A stretch of DNA of 64,000 nt from Loxodes magnus (lineage: Eukaryota; Ciliophora; Karyorelictea; Loxodida; Loxodidae): positions 248,001-312,000 of the forward strand of contig CAMPDV010000281.1 of the NCBI GenBank assembly GCA_946699065.1, written 5' to 3'. Below, piece after piece: positions 1 through 14,144 of this stretch. The notes beneath the pieces were generated by a model. That model had not been told where the DNA came from, searched no databases, and was given only the letters and a program-made list of their open reading frames with translations. How positions within the stretch are numbered: position 1 is the stretch's first letter; each line of letters opens with the position of its first letter. Made by a program: the position numbers and the translations under genes.

Positions 1-2422
1 AACAAAAAATAGAAAAGATATATATATGAAGGAAATAAATTTGAAAATTAGAAGACGCTTATTTACTTTAAAATTCTTTTAGAAGTAATCAATCTAAGTA
101 ATAAAAAGTTTTACGTATAACTAGCTTATTTTGAGTACTTTAGAAAACTTTTTCATTTTGTATATTTCGAATATAAAAAACTTTATTATTTTTGTCTGGC
201 AATTAAGCTAAAAATACCTGAAAGATTTACATTTCAAGTTTCATTCTTTTTGAAAAACTAGTTTATAATTATTATTTTAATTGACTTGGTCTTATTAAAT
301 AATTTTTTTCTAGATACATTGTTAAATTTGTGATTTATTTGATTATTTTATTCCATCCAACTATTTTAAACTTTATCCTTAAAAATTCAAAACACTCTAA
401 ATTTAGTTAAAAACTTATTAATGCGAAACAAATTATTATTCTTATATTTCTTCATTAAAAATCAAAAAGTTGTAATCTAAAACTAAAAAAGGCTAACTAA
501 GTAAGATATATCATTATTTAATGAGGAAATACTAAGTAAAACTCATAAGAAATAAATAGAGGGAACTTAGAATTATGATTATAAGCTTTTATCTATAAAC
601 TATTTTATAATTTATTTTAATTTAGTTTTTAGTATGTATTTATATGAATAAAATGTATATGCTTTAGACTCTTAATTAAAAGAAATCATATTTAAATGAA
701 AATCTAGTGAGAGTAGAAATTGAATGATTCTTTATTAATAGTTAGCTATGCATCAAAAATTAATTAAATATTGAGTAATAGATTTATAGCTACTATTCCT
801 CTTAAAAACTTATTGCTATAAATGAACGAATAAGTTTATTATAAATAAAGATCATCCAATTTAACTATTCAATGATAAAATAACCAAAAAGGAAGTTATT
901 GTTATAAGCTTTAATAAAAACACACGCAATTAATTATTTTTTTAATTATTTTTAAAATAATAATTTTCTCTATAGAAGCAAATCTAATATTCTAAGTTGA
1001 AATAAATAAAAAAGAAAAAATCACTTTAAAGATTATAAAATACTATATATATATAAAATTAAAATGTGAAAGTCATAATATATACAAATGAAACTATATA
1101 TAAATATATATAATATATGTCTAATAAATTATTTAATATCTAATTAGTTAATAAATTAAGATACCAATTTTTTTTAATAGTTATTGCTATTAAAATAATT
1201 GCTAGAAAAGTTTTCTTTCTCAGTTTTAGTTTATGCTTTTTATATATATCATCATCTAGGTTTTCAGAAGAAATTTAATTTATACTAATAAGTTTTTTTC
1301 TTTATCTAGCGAAATATTTTAAGATAAGTATTATAATTTAAATAGATTAACGATCTATTTTTGCTATTATCGTAGGATATTATTTGTCTTCACTAAAATC
1401 TAATATCAAAATTTAACACAAAATAGAATCAAACGAAATCCTTTATTATTTACTTTTTCAATACTTGATTATATCTTATTTACTAAGATAATTAAAATAT
1501 AAGGAATATTCATAGAATATAGAAGATAATTTACTCAGTATTTATAATATTTATTATTTCTCAGTGTATGTTAAGAAAAAATATAGTCTAAATAAATTTA
1601 ATGGAAACTTTCGTACTCATTAGAGAATTTTATATATTATATATGATTCATATTTATGATTTAGATTTATTATTTAACCTATTCAAGATTATTAAGATAT
1701 TAATATTTTATATTTTTTATTCTCTTATTTCTAAGCAAACTTGACTGAGTGTTTTAAAAAAGGGAAAAAGAAAATAAAGGAAATTATAAAATTTTTATTT
1801 TAATAATCAAAAAACAAAACTTGAGCTTATATTTATCTATATACTTTAATATGCTTCTTTTTCTTCCTATCTATTTTAGTAATAGTTTTTAAAGCAAACT
1901 GAAAGTATTTTATAAATTTTATTCATACATTAGGAGAATAGAGTAAAATAAGAATAATCAAATTATTAATAAAAATAAATCCTTATTCGAAGATAAATAT
2001 TTAGAGTGCTTCATATCTAAGCAATATAATTAATTTTATTAATAGAAATCTTTTTATTTGACTTTTTTTTAATTTTTTTAAAGTTAAAACTTATTTATTT
2101 TAATTTATTTTATTTTCATTCTGCATTTAGTTCCTAATAGAAATGAAAATAATTTTAAAAAAAATTGTTTTAATTAACATGATTTTATTTTCATATTTAC
2201 ATACAATATTTAAATGAAAAGAAGAAAAAAATGATAAAATATAGAATCATTTTTGCCTATAATCTTTAAATTCTTGGCAATAAAAATCTTGTTGGTCTTA
2301 AGGTCTAAAATGCAAAAAATCTAAAAAATAATTTATAATATTCAAAATTTCTATTAAAAGATAAATTCTATCGAAATTAAAAAATTTGAAATGAGAAATT
2401 TGACTTAAAATTTAAAATACTT
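1..2422. other. AT-rich flank left of the array, no gene recognised
   Basis: Very AT-rich sequence with TA dinucleotide tracts (for example around 1045-1120). I see no tRNA, structured RNA or convincing coding frame. Without strong stop codons an open frame means little here. An ATG at 2423 directly precedes the array and is treated with the first array copy. Confidence 0.6.
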
Positions 2423-3058
2423 ATGCTACAAATAAGAGAAAGAGATGTTGAATATTTTGAAACAGTTTATGAAGAATAAAAGGAAAAATAGTTTGTGTAG
2501 TAAGAATATGTTGAAAATGAAACTTAAGAAAAAGAGGTGTAAAAGTAAAGAGTTTTATATAAGACAGAACAAGTTTAAAAGATAAGAAAAGTATAGATTG
2601 AGCGTTGAGGTTAAAAAAAATATTTTGGAAAGTTTGGTCCTAGATATAAATGAATTGAGGAAAGTTGAGAACCATATTATGAAAATGAATAAAAACCTTA
2701 TATAGAATAATACACAGATATTGAATACGTAACAGTTCCAGTAATAAGAACTCGTTAAGTAGAAGTGGAAGAAGTAAAATAAGTTCCAATCGAGGTGAAA
2801 AAAGTAAGATAAGAGATTTATGTTGAGTTGGTCTAAAAAGAAGTAAATAAACAAAGAGATGAATGGTATGTGAAATACTCTGAGGAAGAAATTCGTGAAA
2901 AAGCGTTTGAATCCTTAAAGTAGAAAGTATTAAACCAATAAACTTAATAAAGCTATATTTGTTTCTATATATTCGTTTTTGGTAAATATTTCCATTTTAA
3001 TATAATTTTTATTAAAAGTATACTTAACAATTATAATATAAGTCATTCAGAAAGATGA
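2423..3058 (+). pseudogene. GTPase copy 1, N-terminally truncated (no GTPase domain)
   Basis: The left array junction removes the first 231 codons. The flanking DNA supplies an in-frame ATG at 2423 and three further codons before array codon 232, so a 211-residue frame runs to TGA at 3056-3058. It would keep the charged Val/Pro-rich region and the hydrophobic C-terminus but lack every nucleotide-binding motif. Whether it is expressed is unknown; the in-frame ATG may be chance. Confidence 0.6.
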
Positions 3059-3808
3059 GAAATTATAATATGATAGAACTTGAAAAGTTGTATAAGGTAT
3101 TATGTAAGATTTGTGTATGAAGACGAAAACATCTAATATAGAAGAAAGCATTATACTTTCTGACTCAACTTAGAAGCTTGAAGATGAATAATCCACAAGG
3201 TGTACAGCTTAATTTCTTTAGTGAGTATTCATAAAGATTCGTATATATTTACTTTAATTATTTTATTAAAATATTTAAAGAAGCATAAATCTAAAAAACT
3301 ATCCAAAAAATTGAAACTGAAAAATATTTATAAAGACAATCATAAAGATTGTAAGTAAAAAAAATTAATTGCTGATTCAAAAAGTGTGCATGCTTCCTCA
3401 TAATGATAGACTATGAAAAGGCAAGACTAAAGATACATGCTTGTTGGTAAAGACTTTTTGGCAGATGCAATATGTTGCCGATTTACACTAAATATAGTAA
3501 TTTAGTTCTTTATAAATGAGCACTAATATTGTTTAAGTGATGATTATGTTTTTGAACTCCGAAAAAAATAATAAAGCAAGTAATTAGCTATAATAATTTG
3601 CAATAAATAGGGTAAACCTATGACTTTAACATAACTGAAGATTTTACATTTTGATATAAGGTAAAATATTTTAAACTCTACTAAATTATGTTGCTAGTAT
3701 GTTATAAAACAGTAGTTTTATGTTTAATTTTGCATTATTTCTTTTATAAGTTTTTAAATCATACAATAAAGGTACTTTATAATAGAAACTATAAAGTCAT
3801 TATATAAC

Positions 3809-5125
3809 ATGGAATCAAATTAGAATGTTTTAGTTTGAATAGGATCCACTGGTCATGGTAAAACATCATGTATAAACAGTTATGCAGGTCTAACCTTGAG
3901 AACTGGAGCAGTTAATTCATGCACTTAGAATGTAGAATTTCATAAAAATAAAAAGGCTTTAGGATGAGTAGTGGACACACCTGGACTAAATGACAATAGA
4001 ATAGGTGAGTAGTTTAGTAATGATTAAATTAGACAAGCGATATGGTTCAGTATCTTGGAAAAACAAAATTTAACTAATTCTATTTGGTTTGTGTATGTTT
4101 TAAATCCTCACTAAAGACCTACATATAAGGATATAGAATTTTATTTTAGTATTTTAGGAAATGATTATCTTAAAAGTACAGTTTTTGTTATCACAAAAAA
4201 AGATTTAAGTAAGGACTAAGATTTGTAGGAAATTGAGGGAATGCTGAGAGAATTAGAATTACGTTATCATTAGTAGTTACTATTTGTACATTGGAAAAAT
4301 AGAGAGTGTACTGAAGAAGAAATGAACTTATAAATAAGAGAACTAAATGATAAACTAAGAAGACTACCACCCTATTAAAGTCAAGAAATTGTAAACTTCT
4401 AAAAACTTCTTGAAGAAGAAATTAAGACACAAAATACTAAAGAAGAAAACTTAGCAACAAGAGTAGTAGATTATTATGATTTAGAAGAAGTTCCAGAATA
4501 AAGAGAAAGAGATGTTGAATATTTTGAAACAGTTTATGAAGAATAAAAGGAAAAATAGTTTGTGTAGTAAGAATATGTTGAAAATGAAACTTAAGAAAAA
4601 GAGGTGTAAAAGTAAAGAGTTTTATATAAGACAGAACAAGTTTAAAAGATAAGAAAAGTATAGATTGAGCGTTGAGGTTAAAAAAAATATTTTGGAAAGT
4701 TTGGTCCTAGATATAAATGAATTGAGGAAAGTTGAGAACCATATTATGAAAATGAATAAAAACCTTATATAGAATAATACACAGATATTGAATACGTAAC
4801 AGTTCCAGTAATAAGAACTCGTTAAGTAGAAGTGGAAGAAGTAAAATAAGTTCCAATCGAGGTGAAAAAAGTAAGATAAGAGATTTATGTTGAGTTGGTC
4901 TAAAAAGAAGTAAATAAACAAAGAGATGAATGGTATGTGAAATACTCTGAGGAAGAAATTCGTGAAAAAGCGTTTGAATCCTTAAAGTAGAAAGTATTAA
5001 ACCAATAAACTTAATAAAGCTATATTTGTTTCTATATATTCGTTTTTGGTAAATATTTCCATTTTAATATAATTTTTATTAAAAGTATACTTAACAATTA
5101 TAATATAAGTCATTCAGAAAGATGA
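3809..5125 (+). CDS. AIG1/GIMAP-like GTPase with charged Val/Pro-rich region and hydrophobic tail, copy 2 (reference copy)
   Basis: A 438-residue protein when TAA/TAG are read as Gln and TGA as Trp, ending at TGA 5123-5125. The N-terminal 190 residues carry the GTPase motifs: P-loop GSTGHGKTS (12-20), a candidate switch Thr39, DTPG (56-59) and TKKD (129-132). These are typical of TRAFAC GTPases of the AIG1/Toc34/septin group; the TKxD form and likely tail anchor favour AIG1/GIMAP. Residues 190-400 are highly charged and probably helical; 325-362 have alternating Val-Pro/Val-Glu steps like alveolin or articulin repeats. Residues 404-433 are hydrophobic and could anchor the protein in a membrane. 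Trp is encoded by TGA at 10, 53, 289, 304 and 309 and by TGG at 79, 93, 162 and 375. The ATG was chosen just upstream of the first GTPase strand; the frame stays TGA-free for about 400 bp further upstream. If TAA can terminate, the protein could end near residue 400. Confidence 0.85.
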
Positions 5126-5875
5126 GAAATTATAATATGATAGAACTTGAAAAGTTGTATAAGGTATTATGTAAGATTTGTGTATGAAGACGAAAACATC
5201 TAATATAGAAGAAAGCATTATACTTTCTGACTCAACTTAGAAGCTTGAAGATGAATAATCCACAAGGTGTACAGCTTAATTTCTTTAGTGAGTATTCATA
5301 AAGATTCGTATATATTTACTTTAATTATTTTATTAAAATATTTAAAGAAGCATAAATCTAAAAAACTATCCAAAAAATTGAAACTGAAAAATATTTATAA
5401 AGACAATCATAAAGATTGTAAGTAAAAAAAATTAATTGCTGATTCAAAAAGTGTGCATGCTTCCTCATAATGATAGACTATGAAAAGGCAAGACTAAAGA
5501 TACATGCTTGTTGGTAAAGACTTTTTGGCAGATGCAATATGTTGCCGATTTACACTAAATATAGTAATTTAGTTCTTTATAAATGAGCACTAATATTGTT
5601 TAAGTGATGATTATGTTTTTGAACTCCGAAAAAAATAATAAAGCAAGTAATTAGCTATAATAATTTGCAATAAATAGGGTAAACCTATGACTTTAACATA
5701 ACTGAAGATTTTACATTTTGATATAAGGTAAAATATTTTAAACTCTACTAAATTATGTTGCTAGTATGTTATAAAACAGTAGTTTTATGTTTAATTTTGC
5801 ATTATTTCTTTTATAAGTTTTTAAATCATACAATAAAGGTACTTTATAATAGAAACTATAAAGTCATTATATAAC
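5126..5875. other. Spacer of the array unit (750 bp, repeated between all copies)
   Basis: This stretch separates the stop of one GTPase copy from the ATG of the next. It is AT-rich and contains several in-frame TGA codons in its first half. Its second half (from about 5477) is TGA-free in the frame of the downstream gene and reads into it, so a longer N-terminus cannot be excluded. Five of the eight single-base insertions of the array fall in copies of this spacer, which argues that it is mostly non-coding. Promoter and 3' signals must lie here but I cannot assign them. Equivalent spacers follow each copy. Confidence 0.6.
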
Positions 5876-7192
5876 ATGGAATCAAATTAGAATGTTTTAG
5901 TTTGAATAGGATCCACTGGTCATGGTAAAACATCATGTATAAACAGTTATGCAGGTCTAACCTTGAGAACTGGAGCAGTTAATTCATGCACTTAGAATGT
6001 AGAATTTCATAAAAATAAAAAGGCTTTAGGATGAGTAGTGGACACACCTGGACTAAATGACAATAGAATAGGTGAGTAGTTTAGTAATGATTAAATTAGA
6101 CAAGCGATATGGTTCAGTATCTTGGAAAAACAAAATTTAACTAATTCTATTTGGTTTGTGTATGTTTTAAATCCTCACTAAAGACCTACATATAAGGATA
6201 TAGAATTTTATTTTAGTATTTTAGGAAATGATTATCTTAAAAGTACAGTTTTTGTTATCACAAAAAAAGATTTAAGTAAGGACTAAGATTTGTAGGAAAT
6301 TGAGGGAATGCTGAGAGAATTAGAATTACGTTATCATTAGTAGTTACTATTTGTACATTGGAAAAATAGAGAGTGTACTGAAGAAGAAATGAACTTATAA
6401 ATAAGAGAACTAAATGATAAACTAAGAAGACTACCACCCTATTAAAGTCAAGAAATTGTAAACTTCTAAAAACTTCTTGAAGAAGAAATTAAGACACAAA
6501 ATACTAAAGAAGAAAACTTAGCAACAAGAGTAGTAGATTATTATGATTTAGAAGAAGTTCCAGAATAAAGAGAAAGAGATGTTGAATATTTTGAAACAGT
6601 TTATGAAGAATAAAAGGAAAAATAGTTTGTGTAGTAAGAATATGTTGAAAATGAAACTTAAGAAAAAGAGGTGTAAAAGTAAAGAGTTTTATATAAGACA
6701 GAACAAGTTTAAAAGATAAGAAAAGTATAGATTGAGCGTTGAGGTTAAAAAAAATATTTTGGAAAGTTTGGTCCTAGATATAAATGAATTGAGGAAAGTT
6801 GAGAACCATATTATGAAAATGAATAAAAACCTTATATAGAATAATACACAGATATTGAATACGTAACAGTTCCAGTAATAAGAACTCGTTAAGTAGAAGT
6901 GGAAGAAGTAAAATAAGTTCCAATCGAGGTGAAAAAAGTAAGATAAGAGATTTATGTTGAGTTGGTCTAAAAAGAAGTAAATAAACAAAGAGATGAATGG
7001 TATGTGAAATACTCTGAGGAAGAAATTCGTGAAAAAGCGTTTGAATCCTTAAAGTAGAAAGTATTAAACCAATAAACTTAATAAAGCTATATTTGTTTCT
7101 ATATATTCGTTTTTGGTAAATATTTCCATTTTAATATAATTTTTATTAAAAGTATACTTAACAATTATAATATAAGTCATTCAGAAAGATGA
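5876..7192 (+). CDS. AIG1-like GTPase, copy 3
   Basis: Same length and frame as the copy at 3809-5125, with no difference noticed in the coding part. It carries the G variant of the synonymous Val codon at the position equivalent to 21104. The downstream spacer has the C variant. Confidence 0.85.
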
Positions 7193-7942
7193 GAAATTAT
7201 AATATGATAGAACTTGAAAAGTTGTATAAGGTATTATGTAAGATTTGTGTATGAAGACGAAAACATCTAATATAGAAGAAAGCATTATACTTTCTGACTC
7301 AACTTAGAAGCTTGAAGATGAATAATCCACAAGGTGTACAGCTTAATTTCTTTAGTGAGTATTCATAAAGATTCGTATATATTTACTTTAATTATTTTAT
7401 TAAAATATTTAAAGAAGCATAAATCTAAAAAACTATCCAAAAAATTGAAACTGAAAAATATTTATAAAGACAATCATAAAGATTGTAAGTAAAAAAAATT
7501 AATTGCTGATTCAAAAAGTGTGCATGCTTCCTCATAATGATAGACTATGAAAAGGCAAGACTAAAGATACATGCTTGTTGGTAAAGACTTTTTGGCAGAT
7601 GCAATATGTTGCCGATTTACACTAAATATAGTAATTTAGTTCTTTATAAATGAGCACTAATATTGTTTAAGTGATGATTATGTTTTTGAACTCCGAAAAA
7701 AATAATAAAGCAAGTAATTAGCTATAATAATTTGCAATAAATAGGGTAAACCTATGACTTTAACATAACTGAAGATTTTACATTTTGATATAAGGTAAAA
7801 TATTTTAAACTCTACTAAATTATGTTGCTAGTATGTTATAAAACAGTAGTTTTATGTTTAATTTTGCATTATTTCTTTTATAAGTTTTTAAATCATACAA
7901 TAAAGGTACTTTATAATAGAAACTATAAAGTCATTATATAAC

Positions 7943-9259
7943 ATGGAATCAAATTAGAATGTTTTAGTTTGAATAGGATCCACTGGTCATGGTAAAACAT
8001 CATGTATAAACAGTTATGCAGGTCTAACCTTGAGAACTGGAGCAGTTAATTCATGCACTTAGAATGTAGAATTTCATAAAAATAAAAAGGCTTTAGGATG
8101 AGTAGTGGACACACCTGGACTAAATGACAATAGAATAGGTGAGTAGTTTAGTAATGATTAAATTAGACAAGCGATATGGTTCAGTATCTTGGAAAAACAA
8201 AATTTAACTAATTCTATTTGGTTTGTGTATGTTTTAAATCCTCACTAAAGACCTACATATAAGGATATAGAATTTTATTTTAGTATTTTAGGAAATGATT
8301 ATCTTAAAAGTACAGTTTTTGTTATCACAAAAAAAGATTTAAGTAAGGACTAAGATTTGTAGGAAATTGAGGGAATGCTGAGAGAATTAGAATTACGTTA
8401 TCATTAGTAGTTACTATTTGTACATTGGAAAAATAGAGAGTGTACTGAAGAAGAAATGAACTTATAAATAAGAGAACTAAATGATAAACTAAGAAGACTA
8501 CCACCCTATTAAAGTCAAGAAATTGTAAACTTCTAAAAACTTCTTGAAGAAGAAATTAAGACACAAAATACTAAAGAAGAAAACTTAGCAACAAGAGTAG
8601 TAGATTATTATGATTTAGAAGAAGTTCCAGAATAAAGAGAAAGAGATGTTGAATATTTTGAAACAGTTTATGAAGAATAAAAGGAAAAATAGTTTGTGTA
8701 GTAAGAATATGTTGAAAATGAAACTTAAGAAAAAGAGGTGTAAAAGTAAAGAGTTTTATATAAGACAGAACAAGTTTAAAAGATAAGAAAAGTATAGATT
8801 GAGCGTTGAGGTTAAAAAAAATATTTTGGAAAGTTTGGTCCTAGATATAAATGAATTGAGGAAAGTTGAGAACCATATTATGAAAATGAATAAAAACCTT
8901 ATATAGAATAATACACAGATATTGAATACGTAACAGTTCCAGTAATAAGAACTCGTTAAGTAGAAGTGGAAGAAGTAAAATAAGTTCCAATCGAGGTGAA
9001 AAAAGTAAGATAAGAGATTTATGTTGAGTTGGTCTAAAAAGAAGTAAATAAACAAAGAGATGAATGGTATGTGAAATACTCTGAGGAAGAAATTCGTGAA
9101 AAAGCGTTTGAATCCTTAAAGTAGAAAGTATTAAACCAATAAACTTAATAAAGCTATATTTGTTTCTATATATTCGTTTTTGGTAAATATTTCCATTTTA
9201 ATATAATTTTTATTAAAAGTATACTTAACAATTATAATATAAGTCATTCAGAAAGATGA
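7943..9259 (+). CDS. AIG1-like GTPase, copy 4
   Basis: Intact 438-codon frame ending in TGA. G variant in the gene, C variant in the downstream spacer. Confidence 0.85.
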
Positions 9260-10009
9260 GAAATTATAATATGATAGAACTTGAAAAGTTGTATAAGGTA
9301 TTATGTAAGATTTGTGTATGAAGACGAAAACATCTAATATAGAAGAAAGCATTATACTTTCTGACTCAACTTAGAAGCTTGAAGATGAATAATCCACAAG
9401 GTGTACAGCTTAATTTCTTTAGTGAGTATTCATAAAGATTCGTATATATTTACTTTAATTATTTTATTAAAATATTTAAAGAAGCATAAATCTAAAAAAC
9501 TATCCAAAAAATTGAAACTGAAAAATATTTATAAAGACAATCATAAAGATTGTAAGTAAAAAAAATTAATTGCTGATTCAAAAAGTGTGCATGCTTCCTC
9601 ATAATGATAGACTATGAAAAGGCAAGACTAAAGATACATGCTTGTTGGTAAAGACTTTTTGGCAGATGCAATATGTTGCCGATTTACACTAAATATAGTA
9701 ATTTAGTTCTTTATAAATGAGCACTAATATTGTTTAAGTGATGATTATGTTTTTGAACTCCGAAAAAAATAATAAAGCAAGTAATTAGCTATAATAATTT
9801 GCAATAAATAGGGTAAACCTATGACTTTAACATAACTGAAGATTTTACATTTTGATATAAGGTAAAATATTTTAAACTCTACTAAATTATGTTGCTAGTA
9901 TGTTATAAAACAGTAGTTTTATGTTTAATTTTGCATTATTTCTTTTATAAGTTTTTAAATCATACAATAAAGGTACTTTATAATAGAAACTATAAAGTCA
10001 TTATATAAC

Positions 10010-11326
10010 ATGGAATCAAATTAGAATGTTTTAGTTTGAATAGGATCCACTGGTCATGGTAAAACATCATGTATAAACAGTTATGCAGGTCTAACCTTGA
10101 GAACTGGAGCAGTTAATTCATGCACTTAGAATGTAGAATTTCATAAAAATAAAAAGGCTTTAGGATGAGTAGTGGACACACCTGGACTAAATGACAATAG
10201 AATAGGTGAGTAGTTTAGTAATGATTAAATTAGACAAGCGATATGGTTCAGTATCTTGGAAAAACAAAATTTAACTAATTCTATTTGGTTTGTGTATGTT
10301 TTAAATCCTCACTAAAGACCTACATATAAGGATATAGAATTTTATTTTAGTATTTTAGGAAATGATTATCTTAAAAGTACAGTTTTTGTTATCACAAAAA
10401 AAGATTTAAGTAAGGACTAAGATTTGTAGGAAATTGAGGGAATGCTGAGAGAATTAGAATTACGTTATCATTAGTAGTTACTATTTGTACATTGGAAAAA
10501 TAGAGAGTGTACTGAAGAAGAAATGAACTTATAAATAAGAGAACTAAATGATAAACTAAGAAGACTACCACCCTATTAAAGTCAAGAAATTGTAAACTTC
10601 TAAAAACTTCTTGAAGAAGAAATTAAGACACAAAATACTAAAGAAGAAAACTTAGCAACAAGAGTAGTAGATTATTATGATTTAGAAGAAGTTCCAGAAT
10701 AAAGAGAAAGAGATGTTGAATATTTTGAAACAGTTTATGAAGAATAAAAGGAAAAATAGTTTGTGTAGTAAGAATATGTTGAAAATGAAACTTAAGAAAA
10801 AGAGGTGTAAAAGTAAAGAGTTTTATATAAGACAGAACAAGTTTAAAAGATAAGAAAAGTATAGATTGAGCGTTGAGGTTAAAAAAAATATTTTGGAAAG
10901 TTTGGTCCTAGATATAAATGAATTGAGGAAAGTTGAGAACCATATTATGAAAATGAATAAAAACCTTATATAGAATAATACACAGATATTGAATACGTAA
11001 CAGTTCCAGTAATAAGAACTCGTTAAGTAGAAGTGGAAGAAGTAAAATAAGTTCCAATCGAGGTGAAAAAAGTAAGATAAGAGATTTATGTTGAGTTGGT
11101 CTAAAAAGAAGTAAATAAACAAAGAGATGAATGGTATGTGAAATACTCTGAGGAAGAAATTCGTGAAAAAGCGTTTGAATCCTTAAAGTAGAAAGTATTA
11201 AACCAATAAACTTAATAAAGCTATATTTGTTTCTATATATTCGTTTTTGGTAAATATTTCCATTTTAATATAATTTTTATTAAAAGTATACTTAACAATT
11301 ATAATATAAGTCATTCAGAAAGATGA
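10010..11326 (+). CDS. AIG1-like GTPase, copy 5
   Basis: Intact 438-codon frame. It is the last copy whose downstream spacer has the C variant (around 11662-11668). Confidence 0.85.
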
Positions 11327-12076
11327 GAAATTATAATATGATAGAACTTGAAAAGTTGTATAAGGTATTATGTAAGATTTGTGTATGAAGACGAAAACAT
11401 CTAATATAGAAGAAAGCATTATACTTTCTGACTCAACTTAGAAGCTTGAAGATGAATAATCCACAAGGTGTACAGCTTAATTTCTTTAGTGAGTATTCAT
11501 AAAGATTCGTATATATTTACTTTAATTATTTTATTAAAATATTTAAAGAAGCATAAATCTAAAAAACTATCCAAAAAATTGAAACTGAAAAATATTTATA
11601 AAGACAATCATAAAGATTGTAAGTAAAAAAAATTAATTGCTGATTCAAAAAGTGTGCATGCTTCCTCATAATGATAGACTATGAAAAGGCAAGACTAAAG
11701 ATACATGCTTGTTGGTAAAGACTTTTTGGCAGATGCAATATGTTGCCGATTTACACTAAATATAGTAATTTAGTTCTTTATAAATGAGCACTAATATTGT
11801 TTAAGTGATGATTATGTTTTTGAACTCCGAAAAAAATAATAAAGCAAGTAATTAGCTATAATAATTTGCAATAAATAGGGTAAACCTATGACTTTAACAT
11901 AACTGAAGATTTTACATTTTGATATAAGGTAAAATATTTTAAACTCTACTAAATTATGTTGCTAGTATGTTATAAAACAGTAGTTTTATGTTTAATTTTG
12001 CATTATTTCTTTTATAAGTTTTTAAATCATACAATAAAGGTACTTTATAATAGAAACTATAAAGTCATTATATAAC

Positions 12077-13393
12077 ATGGAATCAAATTAGAATGTTTTA
12101 GTTTGAATAGGATCCACTGGTCATGGTAAAACATCATGTATAAACAGTTATGCAGGTCTAACCTTGAGAACTGGAGCAGTTAATTCATGCACTTAGAATG
12201 TAGAATTTCATAAAAATAAAAAGGCTTTAGGATGAGTAGTGGACACACCTGGACTAAATGACAATAGAATAGGTGAGTAGTTTAGTAATGATTAAATTAG
12301 ACAAGCGATATGGTTCAGTATCTTGGAAAAACAAAATTTAACTAATTCTATTTGGTTTGTGTATGTTTTAAATCCTCACTAAAGACCTACATATAAGGAT
12401 ATAGAATTTTATTTTAGTATTTTAGGAAATGATTATCTTAAAAGTACAGTTTTTGTTATCACAAAAAAAGATTTAAGTAAGGACTAAGATTTGTAGGAAA
12501 TTGAGGGAATGCTGAGAGAATTAGAATTACGTTATCATTAGTAGTTACTATTTGTACATTGGAAAAATAGAGAGTGTACTGAAGAAGAAATGAACTTATA
12601 AATAAGAGAACTAAATGATAAACTAAGAAGACTACCACCCTATTAAAGTCAAGAAATTGTAAACTTCTAAAAACTTCTTGAAGAAGAAATTAAGACACAA
12701 AATACTAAAGAAGAAAACTTAGCAACAAGAGTAGTAGATTATTATGATTTAGAAGAAGTTCCAGAATAAAGAGAAAGAGATGTTGAATATTTTGAAACAG
12801 TTTATGAAGAATAAAAGGAAAAATAGTTTGTGTAGTAAGAATATGTTGAAAATGAAACTTAAGAAAAAGAGGTGTAAAAGTAAAGAGTTTTATATAAGAC
12901 AGAACAAGTTTAAAAGATAAGAAAAGTATAGATTGAGCGTTGAGGTTAAAAAAAATATTTTGGAAAGTTTGGTCCTAGATATAAATGAATTGAGGAAAGT
13001 TGAGAACCATATTATGAAAATGAATAAAAACCTTATATAGAATAATACACAGATATTGAATACGTAACAGTTCCAGTAATAAGAACTCGTTAAGTAGAAG
13101 TGGAAGAAGTAAAATAAGTTCCAATCGAGGTGAAAAAAGTAAGATAAGAGATTTATGTTGAGTTGGTCTAAAAAGAAGTAAATAAACAAAGAGATGAATG
13201 GTATGTGAAATACTCTGAGGAAGAAATTCGTGAAAAAGCGTTTGAATCCTTAAAGTAGAAAGTATTAAACCAATAAACTTAATAAAGCTATATTTGTTTC
13301 TATATATTCGTTTTTGGTAAATATTTCCATTTTAATATAATTTTTATTAAAAGTATACTTAACAATTATAATATAAGTCATTCAGAAAGATGA
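12077..13393 (+). CDS. AIG1-like GTPase, copy 6
   Basis: Intact frame. The following spacer is the first with the T variant (near 13730) and has one extra T in a T-run near 13818, which shifts all later unit coordinates by one. Confidence 0.85.
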
Positions 13394-14144
13394 GAAATTA
13401 TAATATGATAGAACTTGAAAAGTTGTATAAGGTATTATGTAAGATTTGTGTATGAAGACGAAAACATCTAATATAGAAGAAAGCATTATACTTTCTGACT
13501 CAACTTAGAAGCTTGAAGATGAATAATCCACAAGGTGTACAGCTTAATTTCTTTAGTGAGTATTCATAAAGATTCGTATATATTTACTTTAATTATTTTA
13601 TTAAAATATTTAAAGAAGCATAAATCTAAAAAACTATCCAAAAAATTGAAACTGAAAAATATTTATAAAGACAATCATAAAGATTGTAAGTAAAAAAAAT
13701 TAATTGCTGATTCAAAAAGTGTGCATGCTTCTTCATAATGATAGACTATGAAAAGGCAAGACTAAAGATACATGCTTGTTGGTAAAGACTTTTTGGCAGA
13801 TGCAATATGTTGCCGATTTTACACTAAATATAGTAATTTAGTTCTTTATAAATGAGCACTAATATTGTTTAAGTGATGATTATGTTTTTGAACTCCGAAA
13901 AAAATAATAAAGCAAGTAATTAGCTATAATAATTTGCAATAAATAGGGTAAACCTATGACTTTAACATAACTGAAGATTTTACATTTTGATATAAGGTAA
14001 AATATTTTAAACTCTACTAAATTATGTTGCTAGTATGTTATAAAACAGTAGTTTTATGTTTAATTTTGCATTATTTCTTTTATAAGTTTTTAAATCATAC
14101 AATAAAGGTACTTTATAATAGAAACTATAAAGTCATTATATAAC

